64,000 nucleotides of DNA. Source: Fluviicoccus sp. (GTDB lineage Bacteria; Pseudomonadota; Gammaproteobacteria; Pseudomonadales; Moraxellaceae). Location of the stretch: contig NZ_JAUSMX010000012.1 in NCBI RefSeq assembly GCF_030646115.1, positions 62,001-126,000 on the forward strand. Direction: 5' to 3'. The position numbers were made by a program, and so were the translations under genes. Positions 34,773-44,975 of the stretch are shown here, piece by piece; position 1 is the first letter of the stretch, and each line of letters opens with the position of its first letter. A model generated the notes under the pieces. That model worked only from the letters and a program-made list of their open reading frames with translations, had not been told where the DNA came from and did not search any database.

Positions 34773-35582
34773 CTAAACCACCACCCCGCCGTTCAGCCGC
34801 GACTGGAAATCATGCGTCCAGCTCACCGCAAACGGTTCCGCGCCATCCAGCCCCAGCGCGTGCAGCCGTTGCGCCATGGGGTGCAGGCTATTGGGCACCG
34901 TCAGCTTCAGTGATCCCGGCAAGGCCATCTTCGACGCCCCGCGCACGTTCACCGTCGCCCGCACCATTTCCCCTTCCCGCAACGACAACAGCGTCAAACT
35001 CAGCGGCGCAGTGGGGAAGGACGGCCCCATCCGCCCGGTCAGTTGCATCAGCGTGCCGCCTTCCGGGGTTTTCACCGAGCAGTCGAAATGCCGCCCGTTC
35101 AGCGTAAACGGAATCTCGGTGACGAACTTCGGATAACCCCAGATTTCGCGCCCGGCGGCGTTGGCGGCGGCGGTGGTCACCGGCAGGTCGAGGATGTGGA
35201 AGGCGACGCGGCGTTCTTCCGGCTGGCGTAGCGTGGCCAGCAGGTCCTGCCAGCCACCCAGCGGCAGCGCCTCGCCGGTGCGGGTGACGGCGGCGGCAAC
35301 GCCCACTTCGTTGTACACGCCCACCGAGGTATCGCGGTACTCGAAGCAGGCCAGCGCCACCAGCGCCTTGCCGCCGATGGTCAGCGCCGGGCTAAGGCCG
35401 GTGCCTTTCAGTACGGCTTCCACCTTGGCCTGGTCCACCAGGAAGAAGGCGTTCAGCGTGGAGGTGTCGTAATAGAGGATCGGCAGTTCCACCGCGCCTT
35501 GCGAGGTCTGCACGCGCTGGCGCGGCACCTGGAAGAAGGGGGCGTTGTGGGTGAGGGTGGTGATGGGGGTGGGGGCGTTCAT
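34773..35582 (-). CDS. Acetoacetate decarboxylase-family protein
   Basis: The 269-residue protein has GREIWGYPKFVTEIPF, the region holding the Schiff-base Lys of acetoacetate decarboxylases, and VGVYNEVGVAAAV, also typical. Classical members turn acetoacetate into acetone; many relatives act on other keto acids or are aldolase-like. It starts two bases after the acyl-CoA dehydrogenase stop, so it is co-translated with that unusual fusion. A role in degrading a specific acyl or keto acid is inferred. Confidence 0.85.
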   Translation of the reverse strand: MNAPTPITTLTHNAPFFQVPRQRVQTSQGAVELPILYYDTSTLNAFFLVDQAKVEAVLKGTGLSPALTIGGKALVALACFEYRDTSVGVYNEVGVAAAVTRTGEALPLGGWQDLLATLRQPEERRVAFHILDLPVTTAAANAAGREIWGYPKFVTEIPFTLNGRHFDCSVKTPEGGTLMQLTGRMGPSFPTAPLSLTLLSLREGEMVRATVNVRGASKMALPGSLKLTVPNSLHPMAQRLHALGLDGAEPFAVSWTHDFQSRLNGGVVV

Positions 35583-35584
35583 GG

Positions 35585-38095
35585 TCAGGCTCCGGTAACA
35601 GCGCGGTTGACGCGCCGGGCGATGCGGTCGAGAAGACCGGCCTGCTGGTCTTCAATGACCGCCAGCCGGTTGATTTGATTGGTGCCTTCAAAGATGCGGG
35701 TAAGGCGATTGTCGCGGAAGGTGCGCTCCAGCCGGTTGCCATGCAGGATGGCGGCGGACCCCAGCAGGTCCATCGCGGTTTCGATGACGACCTGGGCGCG
35801 GTCGGTTGCCTGGAATTTGCAGAGTGCGGCCCCGTCCTGACGCGGTGTCCAGCCCCTGGCGTGCTGCCACACCAGCGCGCGGATGGCCCCGGTTTCGGCC
35901 TGGAGGTCGGCAATGACCGCCTGAACCTGCTGGTAGTGGATCAACGGCTTGCCCGCCAGCGTTTGTTCGCAGGCGAAGGCGGTGGCCAGGTCCACGGCTT
36001 GCTGGGCGAACCCCACCGCCATGGCCGCCACCGGCAGCCGTGACAGGTTGAGGGTGGCGCGCGCCAGCCCCCAGCCATTGCGCAGGCCGCCCACCACGCG
36101 GTTGTGCGGCACGAAGCAGTCGTCGAATTCCAGTTCTGCCGCGCCGGAGGCGCGCATGCCCATCTTCAGTTCGCAGCGCGTGACGCGGAAACCGGCGCTG
36201 CGGCTGTCCACCAGGAAGCAGGTCCAGCTGTCGTAGCCTTCGCCCTCCAGCGCCGCAAACACCGAGATATAACGCGCCACGTCGCCGCCGCTGATGAATA
36301 CTTTCCGTCCGGTCAGCCGCCAGCCGCCGGGCGCGCGCCGCGCCTTGACCCCGGCCTTTTGGTGCAAGGCGCCGTGGCCGTCCTCGGCATCCGACCCGGC
36401 AGCGGGTTCGGTTATGGCGAAGGCGAAAATCTGCGGCTGCCCGGCCTGGGTGGCGCGGAAGGCGGGCAGCACCACCTCGCGCAGGATGTTAAGGTCACCG
36501 GAGAGCAGCAGCGGGCACAGGCCCAGACTGTGCGCGGACAACAGCAGCATCAGGCCGCCGTCCACTCGCGCCAGTTCCTCCACGCGAATGGCCTGTTGCA
36601 GCGCCAGCGAGTGCCGGAACTGGAATGGCGACGCGCCGCCCAGCGGGGCGGGCAGCAGGTCGGTGAGCAGTCCGGCCTTGCCTGCTTCCGCCAGCAGTTG
36701 GCGCAGGGCAGCGCTGTCGTGGTGGCCTTCGCGCTGTTCGCGGTCGCTGGCATTGGCCAAGGGCAGGCAATGGCACTCGGCAAACTGCCGCACCTTGCGC
36801 CGCATGCGGCCCAGCGTCAGCGGCAGGCGTGCGGTTTCCCCTTCCCAGGGATCGGCGGCGGCATAAGCGGAGACGGCGCGCAGCAGCGGTCCCCGGCGCA
36901 AGGCGGCAAAAGGTGACAGTGCGTGGTCGGGCGAGAGGTAGCCGGGCAGGTGGTCGCGTGCAGCGGCTTCGGATTCGGGCAGCGCTGCGTGGTCGCTGGC
37001 CAGACCGGCCGCCACCAGCGCCAGTTCGGGCGGTGAGCCGCCCATCACCCGCAATACATTGACGGCGCGCAGCCGGTGTTCAATGCCGGTGTCACGCATG
37101 TAGCCGATGCCGCCGTGCACCTGCATGGCGGCATTGATGGCGCGGCCCAGCAGCGGCATGGCTTCACGGCGCAAGGCGAGGGTGGATTCCGCCGTCAGCG
37201 GCTGCCGTCCGGCATCGCGCAGCAGCGCATCGACGGTGAGGCAGGGGGTGTCGATATCGGCCAGCAGCAGCGCCACGCTGTCGTGCTGTTCAATGGTGTG
37301 TGCACCCTGCACGCGGATTTCGGCATAACGGCGGGCCAGCGTGGCGGCGGCTTCCACCGCGCCGCGCGCCAGCGCCACTTGCGCCAGTTGTTGCGCAGCG
37401 AACAGCGTGGTCAGCTGGTCGAGGGTGAGCGGGCCGTGCGGTACCGGCTCGGCGGACGGGGTCCAGTGCAGGGCGTGGCAGCCGTCCAGACCGTGGGGGA
37501 ATTCGTCGCGATCAACGCCGCCAGCTGCCAGTGGCTGCAGATCCAGTTGCAACATCTGGTCGCGGTAGTGCAACACGGCCAGCCGTTTGATGCCCGGTGC
37601 GGCCAGGGCTATGCGGCGGCTGACGCCGAAGACATCGGCGAGCAGGACACTGTCACGGTGGTGCAGCGGGCGGCCCGCCAGCAGGCGGCCCAGCGCGCTG
37701 CGGCCGATGCCCCAGGCGCCGTCCAGACAGAAGGCGGTTTGAAAGTCGGCCTCCAGCCCGGCGAAGCGGGCCGCCAGCGCCGCCAGCGCCACACTTTGCA
37801 GGTGCCAGGCGGCCGAGACGTTGGCCAGCGCCAGTTGCCGCAGCGCCATCAGCGTGAAGCCGGGAGCTTCACCGCGCGCGCATTCGCTCCACAGGCCGTA
37901 ACCCTGATCGCTGTTGTCCAGCAGACCGGCGGTGTCGGCGGCGGCGGTGATGGCGTGAAAGTCATCGGCGGAGAGCGCTTGTTCGGGGCGCGGCGAGCGT
38001 GACAGGATTTCCTGGTCGGCGAAGGCGGACACCCCGGCCAGCAGGGCGTCCAGTTCTTCCGGCAGCAAAACGGGAGGCAGGGCTTGTGGCAGCAT
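35585..38095 (-). CDS. Tandem (double-module) acyl-CoA dehydrogenase
   Basis: At 836 residues this is twice the usual length. Residues about 10-385 are a divergent acyl-CoA dehydrogenase module ending QVHGGIGYMRDTGIEHRLRA. Residues about 400-836 are a complete module with ITEPAAGSDAEDG, WRLTGRKVFISGG and the terminal RIFEGTNQINRLAV, whose Glu is the likely base. The first module lacks an obvious catalytic Glu and flavin motif, so it may be structural or bind substrate. The enzyme should introduce a double bond into an acyl-CoA with FAD. It is co-transcribed with the decarboxylase and ferredoxin reductase genes and follows marR. Confidence 0.88.
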   Translation of the reverse strand: MLPQALPPVLLPEELDALLAGVSAFADQEILSRSPRPEQALSADDFHAITAAADTAGLLDNSDQGYGLWSECARGEAPGFTLMALRQLALANVSAAWHLQSVALAALAARFAGLEADFQTAFCLDGAWGIGRSALGRLLAGRPLHHRDSVLLADVFGVSRRIALAAPGIKRLAVLHYRDQMLQLDLQPLAAGGVDRDEFPHGLDGCHALHWTPSAEPVPHGPLTLDQLTTLFAAQQLAQVALARGAVEAAATLARRYAEIRVQGAHTIEQHDSVALLLADIDTPCLTVDALLRDAGRQPLTAESTLALRREAMPLLGRAINAAMQVHGGIGYMRDTGIEHRLRAVNVLRVMGGSPPELALVAAGLASDHAALPESEAAARDHLPGYLSPDHALSPFAALRRGPLLRAVSAYAAADPWEGETARLPLTLGRMRRKVRQFAECHCLPLANASDREQREGHHDSAALRQLLAEAGKAGLLTDLLPAPLGGASPFQFRHSLALQQAIRVEELARVDGGLMLLLSAHSLGLCPLLLSGDLNILREVVLPAFRATQAGQPQIFAFAITEPAAGSDAEDGHGALHQKAGVKARRAPGGWRLTGRKVFISGGDVARYISVFAALEGEGYDSWTCFLVDSRSAGFRVTRCELKMGMRASGAAELEFDDCFVPHNRVVGGLRNGWGLARATLNLSRLPVAAMAVGFAQQAVDLATAFACEQTLAGKPLIHYQQVQAVIADLQAETGAIRALVWQHARGWTPRQDGAALCKFQATDRAQVVIETAMDLLGSAAILHGNRLERTFRDNRLTRIFEGTNQINRLAVIEDQQAGLLDRIARRVNRAVTGA

Positions 38096-38214
38096 GGGGG
38101 TGACTCCCCGGTGGATGGGCTTAGCGTGAGACTAGGCCTAACTGGTACGATGGTACTTGATCGGGGTCATTTTTCGGGCGGTGGCAGCGGCGGCGGATTG
38201 ATCGTTCCGGCCAG

Positions 38215-38667
38215 TCAGTCCGCTGCGGGGGCGGTGGCGTTGTTAAAAGCGGTGATGTTGGCGACCTGGAAAGTGCCTTGCAGCGAGCGCAGTTCCGCCT
38301 CGTGCAGCGCCGCCAGCCGCGTCAGGATGGCTTCGCCCTTCGGCAGCAGGTGCACTTCCATTTGGCGGCGGTCGGCCAGGCTCTGACGCCGTTCCACCAG
38401 TCCCGCGGCTTCACAGCGGCCAAGCAGCGCCACCGCACCGTGCGGTTTCACCTGCAAGCGCTCCGCCAGTTCGCCCACCGATGCCCAGTCGCGGCCGGGG
38501 AAGCCGCGCAAGTGCAGCAGCAACTGGTATTGCAGCGGCGTTATGCCTTCGCGGTCGGCGGCCACTTCGCTGAAATGCAGGAAGCGGCGCAACTGGTAGC
38601 GGAATTCCGACAGCGCTTCATACTGTTTTTTGTTCAGTCCGTCGGAAGCCGGGGGTGGGGCGGCCAT
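38215..38667 (-). CDS. MarR-family transcriptional regulator
   Basis: The 150-residue winged-helix protein has LQYQLLLHLRGFPGRDWASVGELAERLQVKPHGAVALLGRCEAAGLV as its helix-turn-helix region (about residues 43-90) and DRRQMEVHLLPKGEAIL as the wing. It lies 119 bases upstream of the ACAD operon on the same strand and next to a palindrome (38685-38699) in the divergent promoter with the HPP gene. It probably represses itself and the lipid genes until an aromatic or acyl ligand binds. Confidence 0.9.
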   Translation of the reverse strand: MAAPPPASDGLNKKQYEALSEFRYQLRRFLHFSEVAADREGITPLQYQLLLHLRGFPGRDWASVGELAERLQVKPHGAVALLGRCEAAGLVERRQSLADRRQMEVHLLPKGEAILTRLAALHEAELRSLQGTFQVANITAFNNATAPAAD

Positions 38668-38684
38668 GCCATTCTCCTGGTATT

Positions 38685-38699
38685 TATCATATTATGATA
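38685..38699. promoter_or_regulatory. MarR operator candidate TATCATA-T-TATGATA
   Basis: This perfect 15-bp palindrome sits 17 bases upstream of the marR start and 52 bases upstream of the divergent HPP-CBS gene. Its size and AT-rich core are usual for MarR sites. Confidence 0.55.
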
Positions 38700-38751
38700 T
38701 ATTTGCCGGCCCTCATTCACGGCTGCAGCGGCGCAGCCACGGGATGTTTCC

Positions 38752-39855
38752 ATGTTAACGGGGTTTGGGCAGCGGCTGCGGGCATTCATACCGCAACCGC
38801 TGCACGCGGGCAACCGCGAAATCTGGACGGCCTGTGTGGGCGTGCTGCTGGGACTGGCCGTAACGGAAGCGGTTTGCCGTTACCTGCCTGGCGGCGGTCC
38901 GGCGCTGGTGGCGTCGATGGGAGCCTCGGCGCTGCTGGCCTTTGCGCTGCCCTCCAGCCCGCTGGCGCAGCCCTGGGCGATGATCGGCGGCAATGTGCTG
39001 TCGGCGTTGGTAGGGCTGGCTTGTGCCGCCGTCTTCCCCCATACCGGGCTGGCGGCGGGCATGGCGGTGGCGCTGTCGATTGCCGCCATGTTCCTGCTGC
39101 GCTGCCTGCATCCGCCCGGCGGCGCGCTGGCAATGGCCATGGTGCTGACGCCCGCCAGTCACGGGGCGGCGTTCATTGCCGGGCCGGTGCTGGCCAACGC
39201 CGTGCTGTTGACGCTGTTGGCCGACGCCTTCAACCGGCAGCTGCGTCGCGGCCGGTTTCAGCCGCTGTCACCCGCGCCCTCCGCTCACCGCACCGCCGAC
39301 CCGCTGCCGGGTGAACGCATCGGCTTCAGCCCCGAGGATCTGGACCGGGCGCTGGACGAACACGGCGAGCTGCTGGATATCCGTCGAGAGGATTTGCTAG
39401 GGGTGTTCCGCAGCGCCGAATGGCATGCCTATCACCGCCGTTTCGGTCAGGTGCGTTGTCTGGACATCATGGCCCGTGATGTGGTCAGCGTGCACGAAGA
39501 CACACCGCTGGCGGAAGTCTGGACGCGGCTGGCGCTGCACAAGGTCAAGGCGCTGCCGGTGGTGGACGGGGAAAACCGCCTGCGGGGTATTGTCACCGTG
39601 CATGACATCCTATTGGGAGGGCAGGGCCATGCCTTTGCGCCGTCGTTGTCAGTGCGGCAGGGAGACGAGCCGGTGAGCGTCGTGATGACAGCAGAGGTGC
39701 GGAGCGTTACCCCCGCGCAGTCCATCGCTGATCTGGCCGGATTGTTCAGCGACGGCGGCCTGCACCACCTGCCGGTGATTGATGGCGAACGCCGGGTGGT
39801 GGGCATGATCAGCCAGTCCGATCTGGTGGCGGCGCTGTTCAAGGTCCATCTCTGA
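38752..39855 (+). CDS. HPP-family membrane protein with C-terminal CBS pair
   Basis: The 367-residue protein has an N-terminal HPP domain with about four membrane helices, including the name-giving motif in LRCLHPPGGALAMAM (about residue 121). Two CBS domains follow (about 230-290 and 305-365: MARDVVSVHEDTPLAEVW, then VRSVTPAQSIADLAGLF). HPP proteins are implicated in nitrite or small-ion transport in plants and cyanobacteria; CBS pairs sense adenyl nucleotides. It precedes NnrS, so a link to nitrogen oxides is possible but not shown. Confidence 0.88.
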   Translation: MLTGFGQRLRAFIPQPLHAGNREIWTACVGVLLGLAVTEAVCRYLPGGGPALVASMGASALLAFALPSSPLAQPWAMIGGNVLSALVGLACAAVFPHTGLAAGMAVALSIAAMFLLRCLHPPGGALAMAMVLTPASHGAAFIAGPVLANAVLLTLLADAFNRQLRRGRFQPLSPAPSAHRTADPLPGERIGFSPEDLDRALDEHGELLDIRREDLLGVFRSAEWHAYHRRFGQVRCLDIMARDVVSVHEDTPLAEVWTRLALHKVKALPVVDGENRLRGIVTVHDILLGGQGHAFAPSLSVRQGDEPVSVVMTAEVRSVTPAQSIADLAGLFSDGGLHHLPVIDGERRVVGMISQSDLVAALFKVHL

Positions 39856-39926
39856 ACCCGGCTCCCCCGCCATCCGGCGAGTATCCTACGGCAGCCGTCG
39901 GGATTATGCTGCCCTCATCCTCCTCC

Positions 39927-39962
39927 CGGTTCCGGCATGAAGATCGCCGGAACCGCTTTTTC
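39927..39962 (+). terminator. Rho-independent terminator between HPP-CBS and NnrS genes
   Basis: Perfect 10-bp arms CGGTTCCGGC and GCCGGAACCG enclose nine bases and are followed by CTTTTTCTT. It ends 16 bases before the NnrS start codon, so NnrS may depend on read-through or a promoter close by. Confidence 0.75.
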
Positions 39963-39977
39963 TTCGAGGTCGCTGCC

Positions 39978-41168
39978 ATGCAAGTCATTGATCGCAAAAA
40001 GGCGCTGGCCATTCCACCGCTGTTCCGGTTGGGCTTCCGCCCTTTCTTTCTGGGCGGCGCCGTGCTGGCGCTGCTGGCCATTCCCGTATGGCTGCTGGCC
40101 TGGCATGGTTATCTGTCCGGCTGGAACCCGGCGGGCGGCTGGCTGGCCTGGCACCGCCATGAAATGCTGTTCGGTTTCGGGCTGGCTATTGTTGCCGGGT
40201 TCCTACTGACGGCGGTGCAGAACTGGACCGGGCAACCCAGCCTCAGCGGCAAACCGGTGGCGCTGCTTGCTGGGGTGTGGCTGGCGGCGCGTATCGCCTG
40301 GCTGGTGGATGCTCCTTTGGGCGTGCTGGTCCCGCTGGAACTGGCCTTCCCGCTGCTGACGGCGGCGGTAATGGGCCGCCTGCTTTGGCAGGTGAAACAG
40401 ACGCGTAATTACCCGATTGTGGGTGTGCTGGTGCTGCTGGCGGCGGCCGATGCAGTGACGTTTTTCGGTCTGGCGCGGGCTGATGACTCCTTGCAGCGCC
40501 AGGGCGTGTGGGCCGGCATCTGGCTGGTAGCGGCCATGATGACGATCATCGGCGGCCGGGTGATTCCGTTTTTCACCCGTCGCGGCCTGCGGCGGCCGGG
40601 CGACGCGCCGCCCGCCGTGCGGCAGGATCAGGCCTTGCTGGGCGGGTCAGTGCTGACGGCGGTGCTGATGGCGACCGGTATGGCGCTGACGCCGCAGCCG
40701 TGGCTGGCCGTGCTGTTTGCTGCGCTGGGTGTGGGCCATGCGCTGCGGCTGGTGCGATGGTTTGACCGTGAGTTGCATACCGTGGCGCTGTTGTGGTCGC
40801 TGCATGCCGCGTATGCCTGGCTGGTGGCGGCGTGTTTCGGCATGGCGGGCTGGCATCTGGGGTTGTTCGCCTCGCCCAGCCCGGCGCTGCATGCGCTGAC
40901 CGTGGGCGGCATGAGCGGGCTGATCCTGGCGATGATGTCGCGGGTCAGCCTCGGCCATACCGGGCGTGATCTGGTGCCGCCAAAGGGTATGGCGATAGGC
41001 TTCGGTCTGTTGCAGTTGGGTGCGCTGGCGCGGGTGTTCCTGGCGCTGGTTGCGCCGGCGGCGGGGTTGTGGCTGGCGGGTGGTTGCTGGACGCTGGCCT
41101 TCGGGATTTTTGTGTGGCGCTATGGGCCGATGCTGGTGCAGGCGAGGGTGGACGGGCATCCGGGTTGA
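39978..41168 (+). CDS. NnrS-family heme/copper membrane protein
   Basis: The 396-residue polytopic protein has about 12 hydrophobic segments. The start region LFRLGFRPFFLGGA, WHRHEMLFGFGLAIVAGFL, GGRVIPFFTRRG, HALTVGGMSGLILAMMSRVSLGHTGR are all NnrS signatures; the His residues bind heme and copper in characterised members. NnrS protects against nitric oxide stress. ATG 39978 has GAGG upstream, and 24 codons of open frame before it overlap the terminator and are not used. No FNR/DNR box was seen upstream. Confidence 0.93.
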   Translation: MQVIDRKKALAIPPLFRLGFRPFFLGGAVLALLAIPVWLLAWHGYLSGWNPAGGWLAWHRHEMLFGFGLAIVAGFLLTAVQNWTGQPSLSGKPVALLAGVWLAARIAWLVDAPLGVLVPLELAFPLLTAAVMGRLLWQVKQTRNYPIVGVLVLLAAADAVTFFGLARADDSLQRQGVWAGIWLVAAMMTIIGGRVIPFFTRRGLRRPGDAPPAVRQDQALLGGSVLTAVLMATGMALTPQPWLAVLFAALGVGHALRLVRWFDRELHTVALLWSLHAAYAWLVAACFGMAGWHLGLFASPSPALHALTVGGMSGLILAMMSRVSLGHTGRDLVPPKGMAIGFGLLQLGALARVFLALVAPAAGLWLAGGCWTLAFGIFVWRYGPMLVQARVDGHPG

Positions 41169-41202
41169 ATTGTGGCTGCCGCATTAGCCGGATAAATCAC
41201 CC

Positions 41203-41304
41203 GTAGGGGCGCACTGCGTGCGCCCTGGTTCGCTGAACACCACCGTTGTGTTCCGTGACCACCTGTCGTGTTCGGATGAGAGGGCGCACGCAGTGCGCCC
41301 CTAC
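41203..41304. repeat. REPIN-like element, family C, complete
   Basis: GTAGGGGCGCACTGCGTGCG opens and CGCAGTGCGCCCCTAC closes this 102-base inverted pair, the best-preserved family C copy. The interior shares GTCGTGTTC with the copy at 33763-33850. It lies between the convergent NnrS and RetSat-like genes. Confidence 0.85.
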
Positions 41305-41314
41305 GGCCGGATGG

Positions 41315-42988
<1,674 letters not shown>

Positions 42989-43023
42989 GGGTGCTCTCCG
43001 GTGCGGGGTGGTTTTTCAGAAGT

Positions 43024-43043
43024 ATATGCAATTTTTTGCATAT
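43024..43043. promoter_or_regulatory. PadR operator candidate ATATGCAA-N4-TTGCATAT
   Basis: Perfect 8-bp arms around TTTT lie in the 117-base divergent gap between the RetSat-like gene and padR. This strongly suggests autoregulation and joint control. Confidence 0.6.
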
Positions 43044-43105
43044 GGCAAGTATGCTAGACTGTGCCATCCGACAAACGGTCTGACCAATCAAGAATAGGGG
43101 AAACT

Positions 43106-43648
43106 ATGTCACTGCGCCTGGCGGTACTGGCGATGCTGGATGTGGAGCCGGGTTCCGGTTACGCCCTGCTGCGCCGTTTCCAGAATTCGGTGGGCTTCTT
43201 CTGGCAGACCACGCACCAGCAGCTGTACAAGGAGCTGCACGGCCTGCACGCCGAGGGGCTGGTGGATTGTCTGGAAGTGGAGCAGGACGGCAAGCCGGAC
43301 AAGAAGGTCTATTCCCTGAACGCGGCGGGCGGGGCGGAGCTTGACCGTCTGCTGGCCGAGGCCGCCAATCCCGGCAAGATCCGCGATCCCTTGCTGGTGA
43401 AGGTGTTTGCCGGCCGGCGGCTGCCACCGGACGCGGTGAAGGCGGAGTTACTGCGTCACCGCGCGCTGCATGAGCAGACGCTGGCGACCTATCGCGGGCT
43501 GATGCAGTCCTTCGAGATGGTCCCGGCGGAGCGGCGGGAACGCTATTTTTATCCGTTGCAGACGCTGCGTCTGGGCGTGCTGTACGAACAGGCCTGGCTG
43601 CAATGGTGCAGCGACGTGCTGGCAGACATCGCGAAACGCCCTGTCTGA
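43106..43648 (+). CDS. PadR-family transcriptional regulator
   Basis: The 180-residue protein has an N-terminal winged helix (LAVLAMLDVEPGSGYALLRRF ... QLYKELHGLHAEGLVD) and a C-terminal coiled dimerisation arm with LLRHRALHEQTLATYRG, the VirR/PadR-s layout. ATG 43106 has AGGGG five bases upstream. It probably represses itself and the divergent oxidoreductase through the palindrome at 43024. A parS-like site follows seven bases after its stop. Confidence 0.9.
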   Translation: MSLRLAVLAMLDVEPGSGYALLRRFQNSVGFFWQTTHQQLYKELHGLHAEGLVDCLEVEQDGKPDKKVYSLNAAGGAELDRLLAEAANPGKIRDPLLVKVFAGRRLPPDAVKAELLRHRALHEQTLATYRGLMQSFEMVPAERRERYFYPLQTLRLGVLYEQAWLQWCSDVLADIAKRPV

Positions 43649-43655
43649 AGGCGGG

Positions 43656-43671
43656 TGTTCCACGTGGAACA
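43656..43671. other. parS centromere site
   Basis: TGTTCCACGTGGAACA is a perfect 16-bp palindrome identical in core to the ParB-binding parS sites of Pseudomonas and close to the general bacterial consensus TGTTNCACGTGAAACA. It lies eight bases after the padR stop and is not part of a terminator. Chromosomal parS sites cluster near oriC, so this window may lie in the origin-proximal part of the chromosome. Confidence 0.8.
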
Positions 43672-43804
43672 TTTGTATGTAAATCAATCAGTTCTGGCGA
43701 TCCACGGAGGGTGTGGTTTCAATGGTGAAGCGGGGCTGGCTGTTCCATTGAGCGGTGCACGGGCCGATATTCGCTCAACCGGCACAACACCGGCCTTGTC
43801 TAAC

Positions 43805-43848
43805 GGAAATTGAAGGGAATTCGTGATAAAACACTCCCTTGAATTTCC
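43805..43848. promoter_or_regulatory. Inverted repeat in the frmA leader
   Basis: GGAAATTGAAGGGA and TCCCTTGAATTTCC pair at 13 of 14 positions around a 16-base loop, ending nine bases before the AAAGGA ribosome site of frmA. It could be a repressor site or a leader hairpin. Confidence 0.5.
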
Positions 43849-43868
43849 CTCTCCCAAAGGACGCCCCC

Positions 43869-44975
43869 ATGAAAACCCGCGCCGCTGTCGCCTGGAAAGC
43901 CGGACAACCCCTCACCATTGAAGAAGTCGATCTGGCCGGCCCGCGCGCCGGGGAAGTGCTGGTCGAAGTGAAGGCCACCGGCATCTGTCATACCGATTAT
44001 TACACCCTGTCCGGGGCGGATCCCGAAGGCGCTTTCCCGGCCATCCTCGGTCACGAAGGCGCGGGCGTAGTGCTCGAAGTGGGCGCGGGCGTCACCACCC
44101 TCAAGCCCGGCGACCACGTGATTCCCCTCTACACCCCGGAATGCCGCCAGTGCAAATACTGCCTGTCGCGGAAGACCAACCTCTGCCAGGCCATCCGCAG
44201 CACGCAGGGTCGCGGGCTGATGCCGGACGGCACGTCGCGCTTCTCGCTGAACGGGGAGCCGCTGCTGCACTACATGGGCACTTCCACCTTCTCCAACCAT
44301 ATCGTGGTGCCGGAAATCGCCCTCGCCAAGATCCGTGAGGACGCGCCCTTCGACAAGGTCTGCTACATCGGCTGCGGCGTCACCACCGGCGTCGGCGCGG
44401 TGGTGTTCACCGCCAAGGTGGAAGCGGGCGCCAACGTGGTGGTGTTCGGGCTGGGCGGCATCGGCCTGAACGTGATCCAGGGCGCGAAGATGGTGGGCGC
44501 GGACAAGATCATCGGCGTCGACATCAACCCGTCGCGGCAGGCGCTGGCCCGTCAGTTCGGCATGACCCACTTCATCAATCCCAACGAAGTCGAGAACGTG
44601 GTCGACACCATCATCCAGCTTACCGATGGCGGTGCGGACTACAGCTTCGAGTGCATCGGCAACACCAAGGTGATGCGGCAGGCGCTGGAGTGCTGTCACA
44701 AGGGCTGGGGCCAGTCGATCATCATCGGCGTGGCGGAAGCGGGTGCGGAAATTTCGACGCGGCCGTTCCAGCTGGTCACCGGCCGGGTGTGGAAAGGCTC
44801 CGCCTTCGGTGGCGCGCGCGGACGGACGGACGTGCCGAAGATCGTGGATTGGTATATGGACGGCAAGCTCAACATCGACAGCCTGATTACGCACAAGCTG
44901 CGGCTGGACCAGATCAATGAAGGTTTTGATTTGATGAAGCGCGGTGAGTCGATCCGGTCGGTGGTGGTTTTCTGA
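43869..44975 (+). CDS. frmA: S-(hydroxymethyl)glutathione dehydrogenase (class III alcohol dehydrogenase)
   Basis: The 368-residue zinc enzyme oxidises the adduct of formaldehyde and glutathione to S-formylglutathione with [24 protein letters not shown] and GHEGAG hold the catalytic zinc ligands, [15 protein letters not shown] the structural zinc, and [14 protein letters not shown] the NAD fold. ATG 43869 has AAAGGA seven bases upstream. Its stop overlaps the fghA start (TGATG), completing the two-step detoxification unit. Confidence 0.97.
   Translation: MKTRAAVAWKAGQPLTIEEVDLAGPRAGEVLVEVKATGICHTDYYTLSGADPEGAFPAILGHEGAGVVLEVGAGVTTLKPGDHVIPLYTPECRQCKYCLSRKTNLCQAIRSTQGRGLMPDGTSRFSLNGEPLLHYMGTSTFSNHIVVPEIALAKIREDAPFDKVCYIGCGVTTGVGAVVFTAKVEAGANVVVFGLGGIGLNVIQGAKMVGADKIIGVDINPSRQALARQFGMTHFINPNEVENVVDTIIQLTDGGADYSFECIGNTKVMRQALECCHKGWGQSIIIGVAEAGAEISTRPFQLVTGRVWKGSAFGGARGRTDVPKIVDWYMDGKLNIDSLITHKLRLDQINEGFDLMKRGESIRSVVVF

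Noticed and set aside
35585-38095. Two separate acyl-CoA dehydrogenase genes
   Set aside because: The frame is continuous with no internal stop and no clear start at the second module, so a fusion is the simpler reading.
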